The notes beneath the pieces were generated by a model. The model saw only the letters and a list, made by a program, of their open reading frames with translations, was not told the origin of the DNA and searched no databases. DNA of 64,000 nt from Bolinopsis microptera (Eukaryota > Ctenophora > Tentaculata > Lobata > Bolinopsidae), in assembly GCF_026151205.1 (NCBI RefSeq), contig NC_087073.1, positions 22,098,270 through 22,162,269 on the forward strand, in the 5' to 3' direction. The translations under genes were made by a program, and so were the position numbers. Shown piece by piece: positions 1-10,400 of the stretch (the first letter of the stretch is position 1; each line of letters starts with the position of its first letter).

Positions 1-218
1 TGTACAATCCAGCGAAATTCCGAAGAATCATTCCAGTAGACTAGGCGCATTGCAACCACAGCCACGGAAATACTTATGAGTATTGCTGAAAGCACAGTGT
101 AAGGCCTACACGGACCGCCTCTAACTAGCCAATCCCTGTTTACATGCCGTGTAGCAGGGGACTAGAAAGAGATAAACTAGTAAGCGGGGCATAGCCAATA
201 CACTATACTTCCATCATT

Positions 219-269
219 GAGTATATTACCAACCAACAGGAAAATTTCCTGTTGGTTGGTAATATACTC
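219..269. repeat. Perfect 25-bp inverted repeat with 1-nt spacer
   Basis: Positions 219-243 are the exact reverse complement of 245-269, with a single A between them. The arms run from GAGTATATTACC to the matching GGTAATATACTC. The sequence could extrude as a cruciform or form an RNA hairpin. No flanking duplication or coding frame was found, so it is not assigned to a transposon family. Confidence 0.95.
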
Positions 270-1629
270 GGCGAGCATACATGTAATGTTGGCTCGCCGT
301 TGGAATGTTCCCAGATCGAGAATATTCCTCTTTAGTCTTTACCAAAATACGGGCGTATGGTGCAAGTTACAGGATCATGAGGTTGATAATTTGTCCGCGT
401 GACCGTTTGGCGTGCGGTGTGCACGTGGGCCCATGGGAAATTTCTGATACATCATGTGTTAATTCCGTTGTCTGTACTTAGATCACTAACAGTATAAAGT
501 ATGACTTTATATGCGAAATTGAAGAAATAAAACTAGCGGGAAAATGGGCGATTAGGTTTGGCCTCTATACGGCCACTATACGGCCTCTATATAGATTTTA
601 TACAGCCACTATACGGCCTTTATACGGCCTTTATACGGCCACTATACGGCCACTTAAAAAATATTTTACATGGCCTTTATAGTTCGGAATATGGGTCTAA
701 TGAGTAACTAACAATTAAATAATTAAGTTAATTAATCGTGATGATTGGAAATTATTCCGATTAAATTTAACTTGTAGTTGTGGCCTTTACAATTATTGGG
801 CAATTAAAACTTCATGAAGGTCACGGGTGCTAAGCGACAAAAGTTGCGGGCAACAATTTCCTGAAGGCTAGTGAAAAACCCGTGACAATCAGATGTTTGC
901 AAGCAGAGCTAGACGCTGTGTTCTAACTGCGGTCGCATACGACCCACTTGTCCGGGTCGCAAACGCCCATCAAGTTTAACCACGTCATTAATAGAATTAG
1001 ATTAATTATCAGTACCAATATCATTCGGTGGCTAACCACTAGGTCCCATGAGATCCGTGGTCTCACGCAGTGGCGTAACGTTGCCTGTTGGCGCCGAAAA
1101 AGCACCCCCCTGTTTGCACCCCCTCCCCTTTTGGAGCCCCTCCATAAAATTGAACAAAGTAGGTGATTTTACAGGTGTTTTAGCTTTTTAGAGGATACGC
1201 CGGTAAAATCTCTAAAATAGTTTGTAATTGTATCTAGAGCAAAACGCACAATTTTGCTAGTAGTAGTACTTTAGTTAAGTTTTCGAAATTGTCCCACATT
1301 CAAACGACGACCCAGGAAATCTTACTGGTAGTGGTAGGCGCCTAACTTCGAAAATAAAAGAGATAGGAACGTTTGGTTTTTAACAAAATATTCGCCTTGT
1401 AGTTGTAAAAATAACGTTTCCTCCTCATATCAGGAGGAAAATTCAAAACAATGTAGATTTTGAATTATCGCGAAAAGTCATATTTTAGGCCTTATAAAAC
1501 TGCGCAGCTTTAACTTTGCGGATTCTTGTTATCAGATTGGCTGAATGTGGTACGTGGTTGAATTGCATTCTTGGAATAATTGAAGCGTGCAAATGCAATG
1601 AACTAACGAGCGCGCGCGGAGTTCAACAA
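270..1629. other. Intergenic sequence with a short TATACGGCC minisatellite
   Basis: No gene is supported here. About 565-655 holds eight or so degenerate 12-bp units built on TATACGGCC followed by ACT, TTT or TCT. The rest is unremarkable AT-rich DNA with some C-rich stretches near 1100-1140. Open frames here are short and show no recognisable domain. Confidence 0.6.
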
Positions 1630-1638
1630 GCTGTGAAG

Positions 1639-1718
1639 TTACTGGGCCGCGCTCAGCCTGTCATTCCGCCTAATCTTTATTATGTTAATGAACATAATAG
1701 TCTGGGGTCCCCAGGTAA
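1639..1718 (+). mobile_element. Small hAT-like MITE, family A, copy 1
   Basis: This 80-bp element begins TTACTGGGCCGCGC and ends TCCCCAGGTAA. It is flanked by the direct duplication GCTGTGAAG at 1630-1638 and 1719-1727. Inside are two near-palindromes, one around ATGTTAATGAACAT and one around CTGGGGTCCCCAG. Its ends form a short imperfect inverted repeat (TTACTGGG versus TTACCTGGG). An 8-9 bp duplication is typical of hAT-superfamily insertion, but there is no coding capacity, so the superfamily is inferred. Confidence 0.85.
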
Positions 1719-2172
1719 GCTGTGAAGGGGCGATCACCTGTAGTAATATCGCCAGCCAGTAAGGTCTGCTGGGCCTTGTATTTCTCCGATTTGTACATCA
1801 CAAAACCACGCCAACAGTAAAACAAGTTATCACTGTGATAACAGATAAGTAACAGATAAACGAGCTACAACGTATTGAAAAGTGTTATTATTGAATTGAA
1901 TGTAATTGTAATTACCTTACTGTAAATATATATTCATACATTTACTTCACGACAATCTGTCAAAAAAATAAAAAATAAAACCCGTTTCCCGGTACTTAAC
2001 CAGTTATATTTATATATAATACTAAACTCCCAGCACTTAACTCCCGAAACTTGATTTTGTTTGCCATCGATTTGGTCATAAGATTTAGACGCGTTGCAAA
2101 TTGCGCGTCTCAAATAGACTTAGAGTATACCCTAGTTGTAAAACTAAACATATGTGCATATGATATTTTTGA

Positions 2173-2252
2173 TTTACCTGGGGACCACAGGCTATTATGT
2201 TCATAAACATTTAAAAATTCGGCGGAATGACAGGCTGAGCGCCGCCCAGTAA
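2173..2252 (-). mobile_element. Small hAT-like MITE, family A, copy 2
   Basis: This is a reverse-orientation copy, starting TTTACCTGGGGACC and ending GCCGCCCAGTAA. The flanks ATTTTTGA and ATTTTTGT match at 7 of 8 positions, which suggests a slightly decayed duplication. Confidence 0.75.
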
Positions 2253-2269
2253 ATTTTTGTAGGTTTACA

Positions 2270-2350
2270 ACCTACCAGGACGCGCGCCGAGTTGGACTCG
2301 TCGATGGTCCAGTATATGGAACAGATATTTTACGAGTATCACCCGTTAAG
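2270..2350 (+). repeat. Dispersed repeat family F, copy 1
   Basis: The segment runs from AACCTACCAGGACGCGCG through GAGTTGGACTCGTCGA to TACGAGTATCACCCGTTA. It recurs in reverse complement at about 61495-61577 inside an intron of the peroxiredoxin gene, with partial copies at about 2830-2880 and 3070-3118. AAATTTTTG lies on both sides and may be a target duplication. It is probably another small non-autonomous DNA transposon. Confidence 0.6.
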
Positions 2351-2406
2351 TAAATTTTTGATGTCATGTCTTCAGCCGTCGTTCGGATTCTGAAACAATA
2401 TTTTGG

Positions 2407-2532
2407 TTACCTGGGGACCTCATGCAGGCTATACATGTTCATAATTAAAAATAAAATAGAGATTACAGATTATGCGGAATGACAGATTGGGCGACATTTG
2501 TCCGCCAGCGACAGGCTGAGCGCGGCCCAGTC
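2407..2532 (-). mobile_element. MITE family A, copy 3, with internal expansion
   Basis: The 126-bp element begins TTACCTGGGGACCTC and ends GCGCGGCCCAGTC. It is flanked by a perfect 9-bp duplication, ATATTTTGG, at 2398-2406 and 2533-2541. It is about 45 bp longer than its relatives because the AGCGGAATGACAG part appears partly duplicated inside. Confidence 0.85.
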
Positions 2533-2655
2533 ATATTTTGGTAGTCTGTATGCTATTTTATACTTTTACTCATCACTGACCATACTTTATTCAGCTGGCC
2601 CAGTAAACAACGTGATGGTTACCAAACGCGCGCACTAGTGACTTGGCTCTGGATG

Positions 2656-2776
2656 TTGACCATTGTTAATGATCTGGCCCGGCGCGCGCTACTTCGTAGC
2701 ACTTGCCATCGGGCCATTTCGAGAAGAAAGCGGCGCGCGCTACTTCGAAGAAATTTAGACGAGTAACATCCGTCAA
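2656..2776 (+). mobile_element. Small MITE, family E, copy 1
   Basis: The 121-bp element starts TTGACCATTG and ends CATCCGTCAA, so its ends are the inverted pair TTGAC/GTCAA. The duplication CTCTGGATG flanks it at 2647-2655 and 2777-2785. Two GCGCGCGCTACTTCG hairpin arms lie inside. A partial relative is at about 51490-51561. Confidence 0.8.
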
Positions 2777-2982
2777 CTCTGGATGTGGTCATTTTTTCCA
2801 CCCATTGATGTTCACTTTTTTGTAATTTTATAACCTACCAAAAAGCGCTCCGAGTAGAAGTCGTCGACGCAACGTTGATACATATTTCGTATCCAAATAT
2901 CAGAGATATTTGGATATTTCCGCCTTCGGCGACGCGCGCTTCGCGCGCGAAAAGTGGCATGCAACGTATATCAAACGCGACG

Positions 2983-3061
2983 TTCCCTGGGGACCCAGGC
3001 TAATTATGTTCATTAACATATAGAGATTAGGCGGCATGACAGGCTGAGCGCGGCCCAGTAA
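2983..3061 (-). mobile_element. MITE family A, copy 4
   Basis: This element starts TTCCCTGGGGACCC and ends GCGCGGCCCAGTA. It is flanked by AACGCGACG at 2974-2982 and 3061-3069 (or ACGCGACG as an 8-bp duplication). The clean duplication indicates a fairly recent insertion. Confidence 0.85.
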
Positions 3062-3118
3062 ACGCGACGGTATTCGATATTTGAAACAACTATTTTACAA
3101 GTATCACCCGTTATCACT

Positions 3119-3224
3119 TTGTATCACGTTGCGACCCCCACGGTCGTTTCACTATGTGGGGGTCTTCGACGCTACAGGGGGAGCCGCGCACTTCGTGCGC
3201 GGCGGGTCATACAACGTATGACAA
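3119..3224 (+). mobile_element. MITE family B, copy 1
   Basis: The 106-bp element begins TTGTATCACGTTGCGACCC and ends GGGTCATACAACGTATGACAA. Its ends are imperfect inverted repeats of about 20 bp. It carries the hairpin GCCGCGCACTTCGTGCGCGGC. The 8-bp duplication TTATCACT is at 3111-3118 and 3225-3232. hAT-like, non-autonomous. Confidence 0.87.
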
Positions 3225-3231
3225 TTATCAC

Positions 3232-3326
3232 TTGTATCACGTTGCGACCCCCACGGTCGTTTCACTCCTGACGATACAGGGGGTGCCGCGCACTTCGTGC
3301 GCGGCGGGTCATACAACGTATGACAA
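3232..3326 (+). mobile_element. MITE family B, copy 2
   Basis: This 95-bp copy abuts copy 1, sharing one base with its right duplication. Its flanks are ATTATCAC and GTTATCAC (7 of 8). It lacks the central GTAGCGTCTTCGACGCTAC hairpin seen in longer copies. Confidence 0.8.
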
Positions 3327-3385
3327 GTTATCACCCGTTAATAATAATACCTTTTTGGAGTATAAATTTAAGTTTGACATGTAAC

Positions 3386-3490
3386 TTGTATCACGTTGCG
3401 ACCCCCACGGTCGTTTCACTATGTAGCGTCTTCGACGCTACAGGGGGAGCCGCGCACTTCGTGCGCGGCGGGTCATACAACGTATGACAA
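3386..3490 (+). mobile_element. MITE family B, copy 3
   Basis: The 105-bp element is flanked by a perfect 8-bp duplication, CATGTAAC, at 3378-3385 and 3491-3498. It contains both the GTAGCG/CGCTAC hairpin and the GCCGCGC/GCGCGGC hairpin. Confidence 0.88.
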
Positions 3491-3633
3491 CATGTAACTA
3501 CACACATGTTAAACTACATAGCAGGTAAACCACAAATTTTGGCACTCAACATTTAAATCTCAGCAACGCAAAGTTACATCATTTTGTAATTTTTCTCATT
3601 TGTTCATCACCAGCAGCTCTATCACATAATTGT

Positions 3634-3735
3634 TTGCTCTATCCAGAGCCCTTGCGCTTGCAGTAGCGCGCGCCCGCCTCTTGACTTGTGAAACAAGCGC
3701 GCCCGCAGGGGCGCGAAAGCACATGGTTAGGTGAA
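3634..3735 (+). mobile_element. MITE family C, copy 1, nested in a family B element
   Basis: The element runs from TTGCTCTATCCAGAGCCC to GGTTAGGTGAA. The duplication CATAATTGT lies at 3625-3633 and 3736-3744. The last four bases of that duplication (TTGT) are the first bases of the family B element at 3741-3863, so family C inserted into its end. Confidence 0.85.
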
Positions 3736-3740
3736 CATAA

Positions 3741-3863
3741 TTGTCATACGTTGTATGACCCGCCGCGCACGAGTGCGCGGCTCCCCTGTATCGTAGAAAC
3801 TCTACTATTACTCTACTATATCATATATAGTGAAACAACGATGAGGGTCACGACGTGATACAA
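3741..3863 (-). mobile_element. MITE family B, copy 4, interrupted at its end by family C
   Basis: A reverse copy of family B, from TTGTCATACGTTG to CGTGATACAA. Its 8-bp duplication, TCACATAA, lies at 3864-3871 on the right. On the left it lies beyond the family C insertion, at about 3622-3629. The duplication becomes perfect only when the nested element is removed. Confidence 0.85.
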
Positions 3864-3871
3864 TCACATAA

Positions 3872-4903
3872 TATCTTTATTGTTTTAACTAGACATTTAT
3901 TTGACATTTTCTTAAATGTTTAAGCCTGAAAAATACTGTTAAAATTATGTTTATGTATTATATACTGTTTAGTTAGGGTGCCCAAATCTTCACAGACATT
4001 TAAAGACCTTTAATTTTTTAGAATGTAGTGCCATTCGATCTTAAACACAGATTTGAAAGTCACATTAATCAAGTTTTTATTTTAAAAGTAACATAGGGGT
4101 GTATTAAAAACCTATCGAATTGTGAATCATGCCTATTTACCTCTTTCGACTTGAATGTGATCAATAATGCCTCTTCAAATGCTTTTCCCCAAAGTTTATC
4201 AAATTGACCGTAGCCAATAGGTTCAAGTGATGTTCCCTGAACCAGTTGTGAATTGTATCCTGCTTAATGAAAGACTTAAGCCCGTTACAAATGTTGTAAA
4301 TAAATGTGCTGGTAAGTTAAAGTCTAATGGTTCTTTAAATAATAATTTTAAATGGTTATAATGTGAGCACTAATGGGTGTAGTATTTTTAACGATCCTCA
4401 ATTCGACCAAAAATTTCATTTTTTAGGCTTTAGTTGAGAGGTTTCTGCTCAATAAAGCTTTATATGTAATATGTATATCGTATAATTAGCATGAAGTTGA
4501 AAATATTTGGTATTTTGAAATTTGTATTTGTTAAGATGTGTTATCCCATCTTAGAAGTATACCTTGTTGTGTAGTCGAAGTTGTAGTTGCTCTGCTGAAA
4601 TGCTAATTTAATAACAACTCTTTTTTTTCTGACTCTAGAGTCTAGATAACTCACCTGCCTGATACCCTACCTTTTGCTTTCACACAGTACATCAATAATA
4701 AGATGCTCTTAAATGTTTTTCAATTGATCGCACGATTACTAAGTTGTTATACAATATGATGGCAGGTAAACCTGTTCATCCTTTAATTTATCTGTCACCA
4801 AATAAAATTAGGTTATTTCTTATTTTTCTTTCATTTTTGTTCACATTTTTTGCTTTTGTTATTTTTTAAATTGCTCCAAAAAATTAAGTCTAGACCTTAG
4901 GCA
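3872..4903. other. AT-rich intergenic sequence upstream of ANAPC11
   Basis: No gene, repeat or RNA could be supported here. The sequence is AT-rich and presumably contains the promoter and 5' leader of the downstream gene, but no specific element was recognised. Confidence 0.5.
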
Positions 4904-5215
4904 ATGAAAGTGAAAATCAAGCGATGGACAACAGTAGCTGCATGGCACTGGGTTGCTAATGATGACTCCTGTGGGATATGTCGAACTCTATTTGATGGAT
5001 GTTGCACAGATTGCACTTTACCAGGGGACAACTGTCCCATTGTTTGGGGGGAGTGTTCACATTGTTTCCACATGCACTGTATCATTAAGTGGATATCTTC
5101 AAACACAAACAAGCAGCAATGTCCCATGTGTAGGCGGGACTGGGCATTTAAAGAAAGTGATAACAATCCGCCCATCACCCAACAACAGACTCCCACTCAG
5201 AGCAATGATAGTTAG
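4904..5215 (+). CDS. ANAPC11: Anaphase-promoting complex subunit 11 (RING-H2)
   Basis: A 103-residue, single-exon reading frame. The family is the catalytic RING subunit of the anaphase-promoting complex/cyclosome; with the cullin-like APC2 it recruits ubiquitin-loaded E2 to mitotic substrates. The start MKVKIKRW matches the family N-terminus, which fixes the ATG. All expected zinc ligands are visible: Cys23, Cys26, Cys34, Cys37, Cys44, Cys51, His53, His56, His58, Cys59, Cys73 and Cys76. The usual protein ends soon after the WxFKE motif (human 84 aa). This one continues for about 19 polar Q/T/S-rich residues. The frame appears intact. Confidence 0.95.
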   Translation: MKVKIKRWTTVAAWHWVANDDSCGICRTLFDGCCTDCTLPGDNCPIVWGECSHCFHMHCIIKWISSNTNKQQCPMCRRDWAFKESDNNPPITQQQTPTQSNDS

Positions 5216-6562
5216 TTTCCTGGTAAGTTTAGATTTTGAAAACACAACATTTAATTGCATATACAGTATAACCTTAACTCACCATTTGGGTTGAATGAAT
5301 ATTGTACAACAAATTAGGTTCCAGCCAGATCACATGCACGGTAATGATTTCCAATCAGGCATTATGACAAATGAGCACTTGGTTAAGAGATAAATAGGGA
5401 AAGTATCGCGCCAGAAATAAATAAATAAATAAATAAATAAAGTCAATTTTTACAGCACAGCAATATATATCTAAATATCAGATCCTCTGTAATCATAATG
5501 TATAAAAAAAGGAGCTTTTCTCTGTGCTGAAGGATGAATCAAGGCAGATCATGGTTCTGTTAGCAGGCCACCCTAGTTATGGACAATACATATATATAAA
5601 ATAATTAAATTATAATTTTAAAATTGTGTCAAGATTGAACTAAAACATAACTCAGGGTAAAATAGAACGACTTACATCATGGTCTCATTTTTATAATTCA
5701 ATTATTTTACAAGCTATATGTATGTTATGATCATTACTTGGTCATTCAAGGAAAATCCAGTAAAAACAGAAAGCTGAAATTTGGAAATGTCCTATCGGTA
5801 GGACATTTGCAAAATGTTCATTCCATCAAAGTTTTTTCCTGGATGTACACCTTCCAGGACCTTGATGGCCACTTGTGTCACTGTCAACGGCCTCACTGAT
5901 TGGTTAACAGCAGAAAAGCTTCTCTTCTTAAATCTTCCAAAATCTCTTCTTATATTCTGATGATTTTCCATTTATCAAAGCTTTCTTAGGGAATAACACT
6001 TTGAGTACCCCAATCGTGTCTTGTGCCATCTTAAGTGACCTTGGTAGATGGTCATTCAAGAAAAATTCAGTCAAAACAGTGAAATTTGAATTGCAGAAAG
6101 CTAAAATTTGAAAATGTCCTACCTATTAGGACATTTTCAAAATGTTCATTCCATCAAAGTTGTTTCCAGATATACAGCTTTCAGTACCTTGATGGCGACT
6201 TGTGTCACTGTCACCCACCTCACTGATTGGTCGATGGTCAAAAATTCAGTCAAGGAGATGGCAGAAAAGCTTCTCTTCAAAAATCTTCCAATATCTCTTC
6301 TTACATTCTGATGATTTTCCGTTTATCAAAGCTTTCTTTGGGAATAGAACTTTCAGAACCTCAATCGTGTGTTGTACTTTCTACAGTGAACTCATTAAAT
6401 TGTGTTAATAATAGACAATTTTTTTAAAACGTTTTTAAAAACGTTGGAGGAATGGCAAGTGGTGAGATTATCATTCACACCACCACCTTATTTGACATTT
6501 CATTTGTAATAACACCATGTGTGTTGGTGGTGTTTGTTTTAGTTGTCAACTAGCAATGTAAT
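5216..6562. repeat. Intergenic region with an imperfect 300-bp tandem duplication
   Basis: About 5741-6020 and 6048-6376 are diverged copies of one segment, from GGTCATTCAAG to CTTTCTT.GGGAATA and the following AATCGTGT. Both contain a small hairpin around TGTCCTA...TAGGACA. No protein similarity was recognised in either copy. A short (AAAT)n run lies near 5420-5440. The 5' exon(s) of the following FAAP24-like gene should lie in 5216-7094 but could not be identified. Confidence 0.7.
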
Positions 6563-6740
6563 GGGGCTAGGTGGCCTAGTGGCTAGAGCATCCGCCTTCT
6601 GTGCAGAAGTTTCAGAGTTCGAATCCCAGGATCTATGCAATTTCCTCAGTCGACTTAGCCGAATGATAAGAAACTTAATTGAGGGATAAATGAGGAGGGG
6701 TACCTGTTAAAAGTTCAAGAAACTTCATAGGATACCCCTT
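6563..6740 (+). mobile_element. tRNA-derived SINE head
   Basis: An A-box match, TGGCCTAGTGG (6572-6582), and a B-box match, GAGTTCGAATCCC (6615-6627), have normal tRNA-like spacing. The remainder does not fold into a proper tRNA acceptor stem. The sequence continues into non-tRNA DNA, as in tRNA-derived SINEs. The 3' boundary is approximate. Confidence 0.6.
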
Positions 6741-7094
6741 AAGTGCATACTGCAACTGTAAACATAGTACTATAAACTATTACTATATGTAATGAGGATG
6801 ATGACTAATCTCATCACTATTAAATATGTAATCTATGTATCACTACACCCTGTAGTAGACATCAGATGACAGATCTCATTAAAGCTTATCGGAAAGATGG
6901 AAATGACAATGTAAACACACTACACATCACATGCATGATATCGATTGGATCCTGACCTAGAACTTTTTCAGCCTAACCCATGCAAATTTTACCTTTCAAA
7001 AATTGAATTTACTTAAAAATCGTTGAAACTACAGCAAAATATTTTCTTAGCTTAAATCAGTAAATCAATTTTTAACAGAAAATATTTATTTCAG

Positions 7095-7615
7095 AGTGCT
7101 GCAAAAGTTGCCATATAATCTACTCTACATCATTAGATTACGTTGATGCGCTGCTAAGTGACGATTCTAAGCTTTGTCTAGTTGAGTCTCAGGAAAGATT
7201 AGTTCAACTACTCTCAGCACCACTCAACCATCACCAGCTTTCAGTCTACATCATTAAGACATTGTATAATGACAAGGGAGTGAAGGATAGTTTGGCTACT
7301 ATTTATACAAAGTTCCTTTCAGTAATTCAGATAGTTTCTTTAGCACAGTTTGGTGAAATAACAGCTAAATGTGCCCTGCAGCTAAAGGATGTTTCTAAAC
7401 GACACCACAACGGAGCAATAGCTTCTCCGAACACTAATAATTGTGCTGACATTACTAAAACCCTGCAGACTGTCCCGGGACTTGGTCCCAAACAGGCCAG
7501 AAAGCTACTGGCACACTTTGGCAGCTTATTTAATGTAGTGAATGCGAGTTTAGTTGATTTAGAAGGAGTTGTTAGCCAGACTCTTGCTATGACAGTTTAT
7601 CAATTCCTTCATTGA
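7095..7615 (+). CDS. FAAP24: FAAP24-like protein, C-terminal exon (partial)
   Basis: A single exon with acceptor TTATTTCAG before 7095 and stop TGA at 7613-7615. It is phase-compatible with a missing 5' exon. The first two bases complete a codon, then about 172 residues follow. FAAP24 binds DNA with FANCM in the Fanconi anaemia core pathway. The C-terminal part (LQTVPGLGPKQARKLL, then NASLVDLEGVV and VYQF) resembles the tandem helix-hairpin-helix tail of FAAP24. The preceding part resembles its degenerate nuclease fold. The related ERCC1 was considered, but the NASxxxLExVVxQxxA pattern fits FAAP24 better. The upstream exon(s) were not found. Confidence 0.7.
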
Positions 7616-7760
7616 TTTAAACTGCAACGTATGGAAGTGTGTTATAAGATAGTTGCTCAAGTCACATAACAATTATGCCTTATATTTGTGTTGCTAAATT
7701 AAGCCTTTTAATGATGCTGTTTTTAAAATAGCTCATTAATCTTACTATATATATATATAT

Positions 7761-8650
7761 AAAGCGAGACGATATATATATATTTTGTAGCTGTACTCCT
7801 ACACATTAAAAGTCGGTGTTGATTAGATCTTCGAAATAAGTCTTTGCATCATTTTATTAAACATCGTTATCTCAAATTATTTGTTATATAGTAGTGTTGA
7901 AAGTATTAAAACTCCTATATATATATTTATCTGTGCCATTTTACTGACACCACGGCATCAACTTTAACACAACTTTCCTCAAAAACCGTAAAAGATAGTT
8001 AAATTAACTAGCAGGAACCCGTTTAACCCTAAAGTGGTGTCAAGACTCAAGAGACTAAAATAATTATTACCTATTTAATTCGCGTTTTTGACACCACTTG
8101 GGGGTCCAAATTTTGGGCTCTAAAACTCCTATTTCGTGGCCAATTTTTTATTTTTTCATGCTGATTTGAAGGCCATTAAAGCATTTGACCCAGTCAAACA
8201 TCGTTATCTCAAATTATTTGTTATATAGTAGTGTTGAAAGTATTAAAACTCCTATATATATATTTATCTGTGCCATTTTACTGACACCACGGCATCAACT
8301 TTAACACAACTTTCCTCAAAAACCGTAAAAGATAGTTAAATTAACTAGCAGGAACCCGTTTAACCCTAAAGTGGTGTCAAGACTCAAGAGACTAAAATAA
8401 TTATTACCTATTTAATTCGCGTTTTTGACACCACTTGGGGGTCCAAATTTTGGGCTCTAAAACTCCTATTTCGTGGCCAATTTTTTATTTTTTCATGCTG
8501 ATTTGAAGGCCATTAAAGCATTTGACCCAGTCAAAAAAGTTTCAGTTGTATATCTTTTACGGTTTTTGCGGAAAGTCGTGTTAAAGTTGATGCCGTGGTG
8601 TCAGTAAAATGGCACGGATAAATAAATATATATATATATCGTCTCGCTTT
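7761..8650. mobile_element. Inverted-repeat (MITE-like) element with internal tandem duplication
   Basis: The ends are inverted copies: AAAGCGAGACGATATATATA at the left and TATATATATCGTCTCGCTTT at the right. Inside, a block of about 336 bp is repeated in tandem (about 7863-8198 and 8199-8534). Part of it (CTGACACCACGGCATCAAC) returns in inverted orientation at about 8545-8620. No open frame of note. Probably a non-autonomous DNA transposon; no clean target duplication could be set because the flanks are (AT)n. Confidence 0.75.
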
Positions 8651-9112
8651 TTTCTTGTTTTTCCCTTCATCTTATAATTGTATTATTGTTAAGGCTCTGT
8701 TAATGTTTTGTAACCTTTAATCATACAAATACTTTTTTCCCTTTTTTTGTGTTCAGGGAGCAGGCTTGCCACATAGGTCCGGTAGTTCCGAACGTTTAGG
8801 CAGGGTGCTAGGTTGTGGTACACACTCAACTAGGTAGTTTGAGAGTCCGAAAATCTCCAAAAGGAGATGTCATCAGAGTGTGATCCACTGCCTGACTAAC
8901 CTTTGGATAGAGTTTGCTAGACTCTATAATTATGGCAGGTAGTATCTTCTGTGTGTTGTTGAGATCCTGAGTATCCATTGACCAGGGTACCAATTACCGT
9001 CTTTTGGTGTAGGTAGTAAAGGGTCAAGGGTGGTGGGTAGTAGGAGGGTCATCAAATCAGAAAAGGCAGACATGAGTTGATAGCAAGTGTACTTGTAACT
9101 GTCCATCCTCAA

Positions 9113-9425
9113 TCTGGTATCCCTATACGTTGTCTCAGTCTAGCTAATGTCCGTCATTCTTTCATATCTCCTGCTGAAATTATCCCGTCTCCGATGTTGG
9201 GGATTGATCCAGTAGCGGTCTTGTAGTCGTCTTTAACACAGTCGAGCCAAGACTTTAGAGGTCTATCACTGGATCTTTTTCCATGTGCTGGTTTCCACTG
9301 CAGTAATTTATTGGGCAGCCGTTCTTAAGGCATTCCTGTCACGTGTCCAAACCACTGTACTCTGTTGCTAGAGATGAAGGTTGCAACATCTGTTTTAGCA
9401 GCACGCTGTAGCTAAATTTATGAAG
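9113..9425 (-). pseudogene. Decayed LINE reverse-transcriptase C-terminus
   Basis: On the minus strand a single frame reads QWFGHVTGMP, a stop, then KRSSDRPLKSWLDCVKDD and onward. The WFGHV and RP.KSWLDCVK.D motifs are typical of the C-terminal end of non-LTR retrotransposon ORF2. One in-frame stop and loss of the upstream RT domain show it is a dead fragment. Part of 8750-9112 may be the 3' part of the same element. Confidence 0.7.
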
Positions 9426-9604
9426 AGCTAAAAACTATAAACGACTAACCAGTAACCATGCCTCAAGATATAACAAAATGCGAGGGTCTCATTATCCAAG
9501 TGTGCTGCAAATTAAACAGTAAAAACAATAATAGATATAAGGAATAAATACCTTGACTGGAATAGTGAATGTCTCTGAATAAGGAGAGACAATAAATACA
9601 CGAT

Positions 9605-9690
9605 ACTGTGCACTGTGCCCACAGAGTGCACTGTGCACACAGAGTGCACTGTGCACACAGAGTGCACTGTGCACACAGAGTGCACTGGTT
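9605..9690. repeat. 17-bp tandem repeat of ACAGAGTGCACTGTGCA
   Basis: About four and a half units of a 17-bp repeat. Each unit is built from the overlapping palindromes AGTGCACT and TGTGCACA. Open frames across it are artefacts of the repeat. Confidence 0.9.
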
Positions 9691-9984
9691 GTGTTAATAA
9701 CACGCCCAATTTAATGTTTTGAAGAAGTATCTCGTTCATTCTTCAAATGACATATTATTATTTTCTTAACCCGACCACTATTTTAGCTAAGAACAGCTCA
9801 GAATATTCGCAGTTCCATTTCACATACCTCTCAAGTGAGTCATTTGAAATATTATCATTATATATTAGCACAGTCCTGAGATTTATTAAATTATCGTTAC
9901 AATGACACAAAATATATTACAAAGCACCATGATTTAAAGTAAAATACAGCGTAACTTTTACTGTACCACTAATAATTCATCAAC

Positions 9985-10400
9985 AAGTGAGATATCACTT
10001 CAAACACAAGAAAATATCCCAAATCGGTGGTAGGCAGTGGCACATAGAAAATCGCCCCAATGTTTTTGATCAGATTATTAGGATTATAGCCATCTACCTA
10101 TATGGAAAGTTTAAAGAAAATCGTATAGTAGGATCAAAAATAGGAACAACCTCAATGTGCGAGTTTGGGCGAATTTCTATGTGCCAAACTTGAGATATCA
10201 CTTCAAACACAAGAAAATATCTAGAAATCGGTAAAATATTTGGCACAGAAATTTGCCCAAACTTGCACAGGTTGTTCCTATTATAGTAATATCCTAAACT
10301 ATAAGAAAATTTATCAACACGATCTCGTAATAAATGCCTTGGTACCACTCGAAACCACCAATTTGGAGATATTTTCTTGTGTTTGAATACCTTGACTTGA
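9985..10400. repeat. Diverged satellite monomers in mixed orientation
   Basis: Old copies of the 171-bp satellite unit are visible (CTTCAAACACAAGAAAATAT, GGCACATAG, GGAAAGTTTAAAGAAAAT), some forward and some reversed, with substitutions and gaps. They mark the decayed edge of the array that follows. Confidence 0.8.

Noticed and set aside
7095-7615. ERCC1 as identity of the 7-kb exon
   Set aside because: The helix-hairpin-helix tail and the preceding block match the FAAP24 pattern better, and ERCC1-specific residues before the HhH were not seen.
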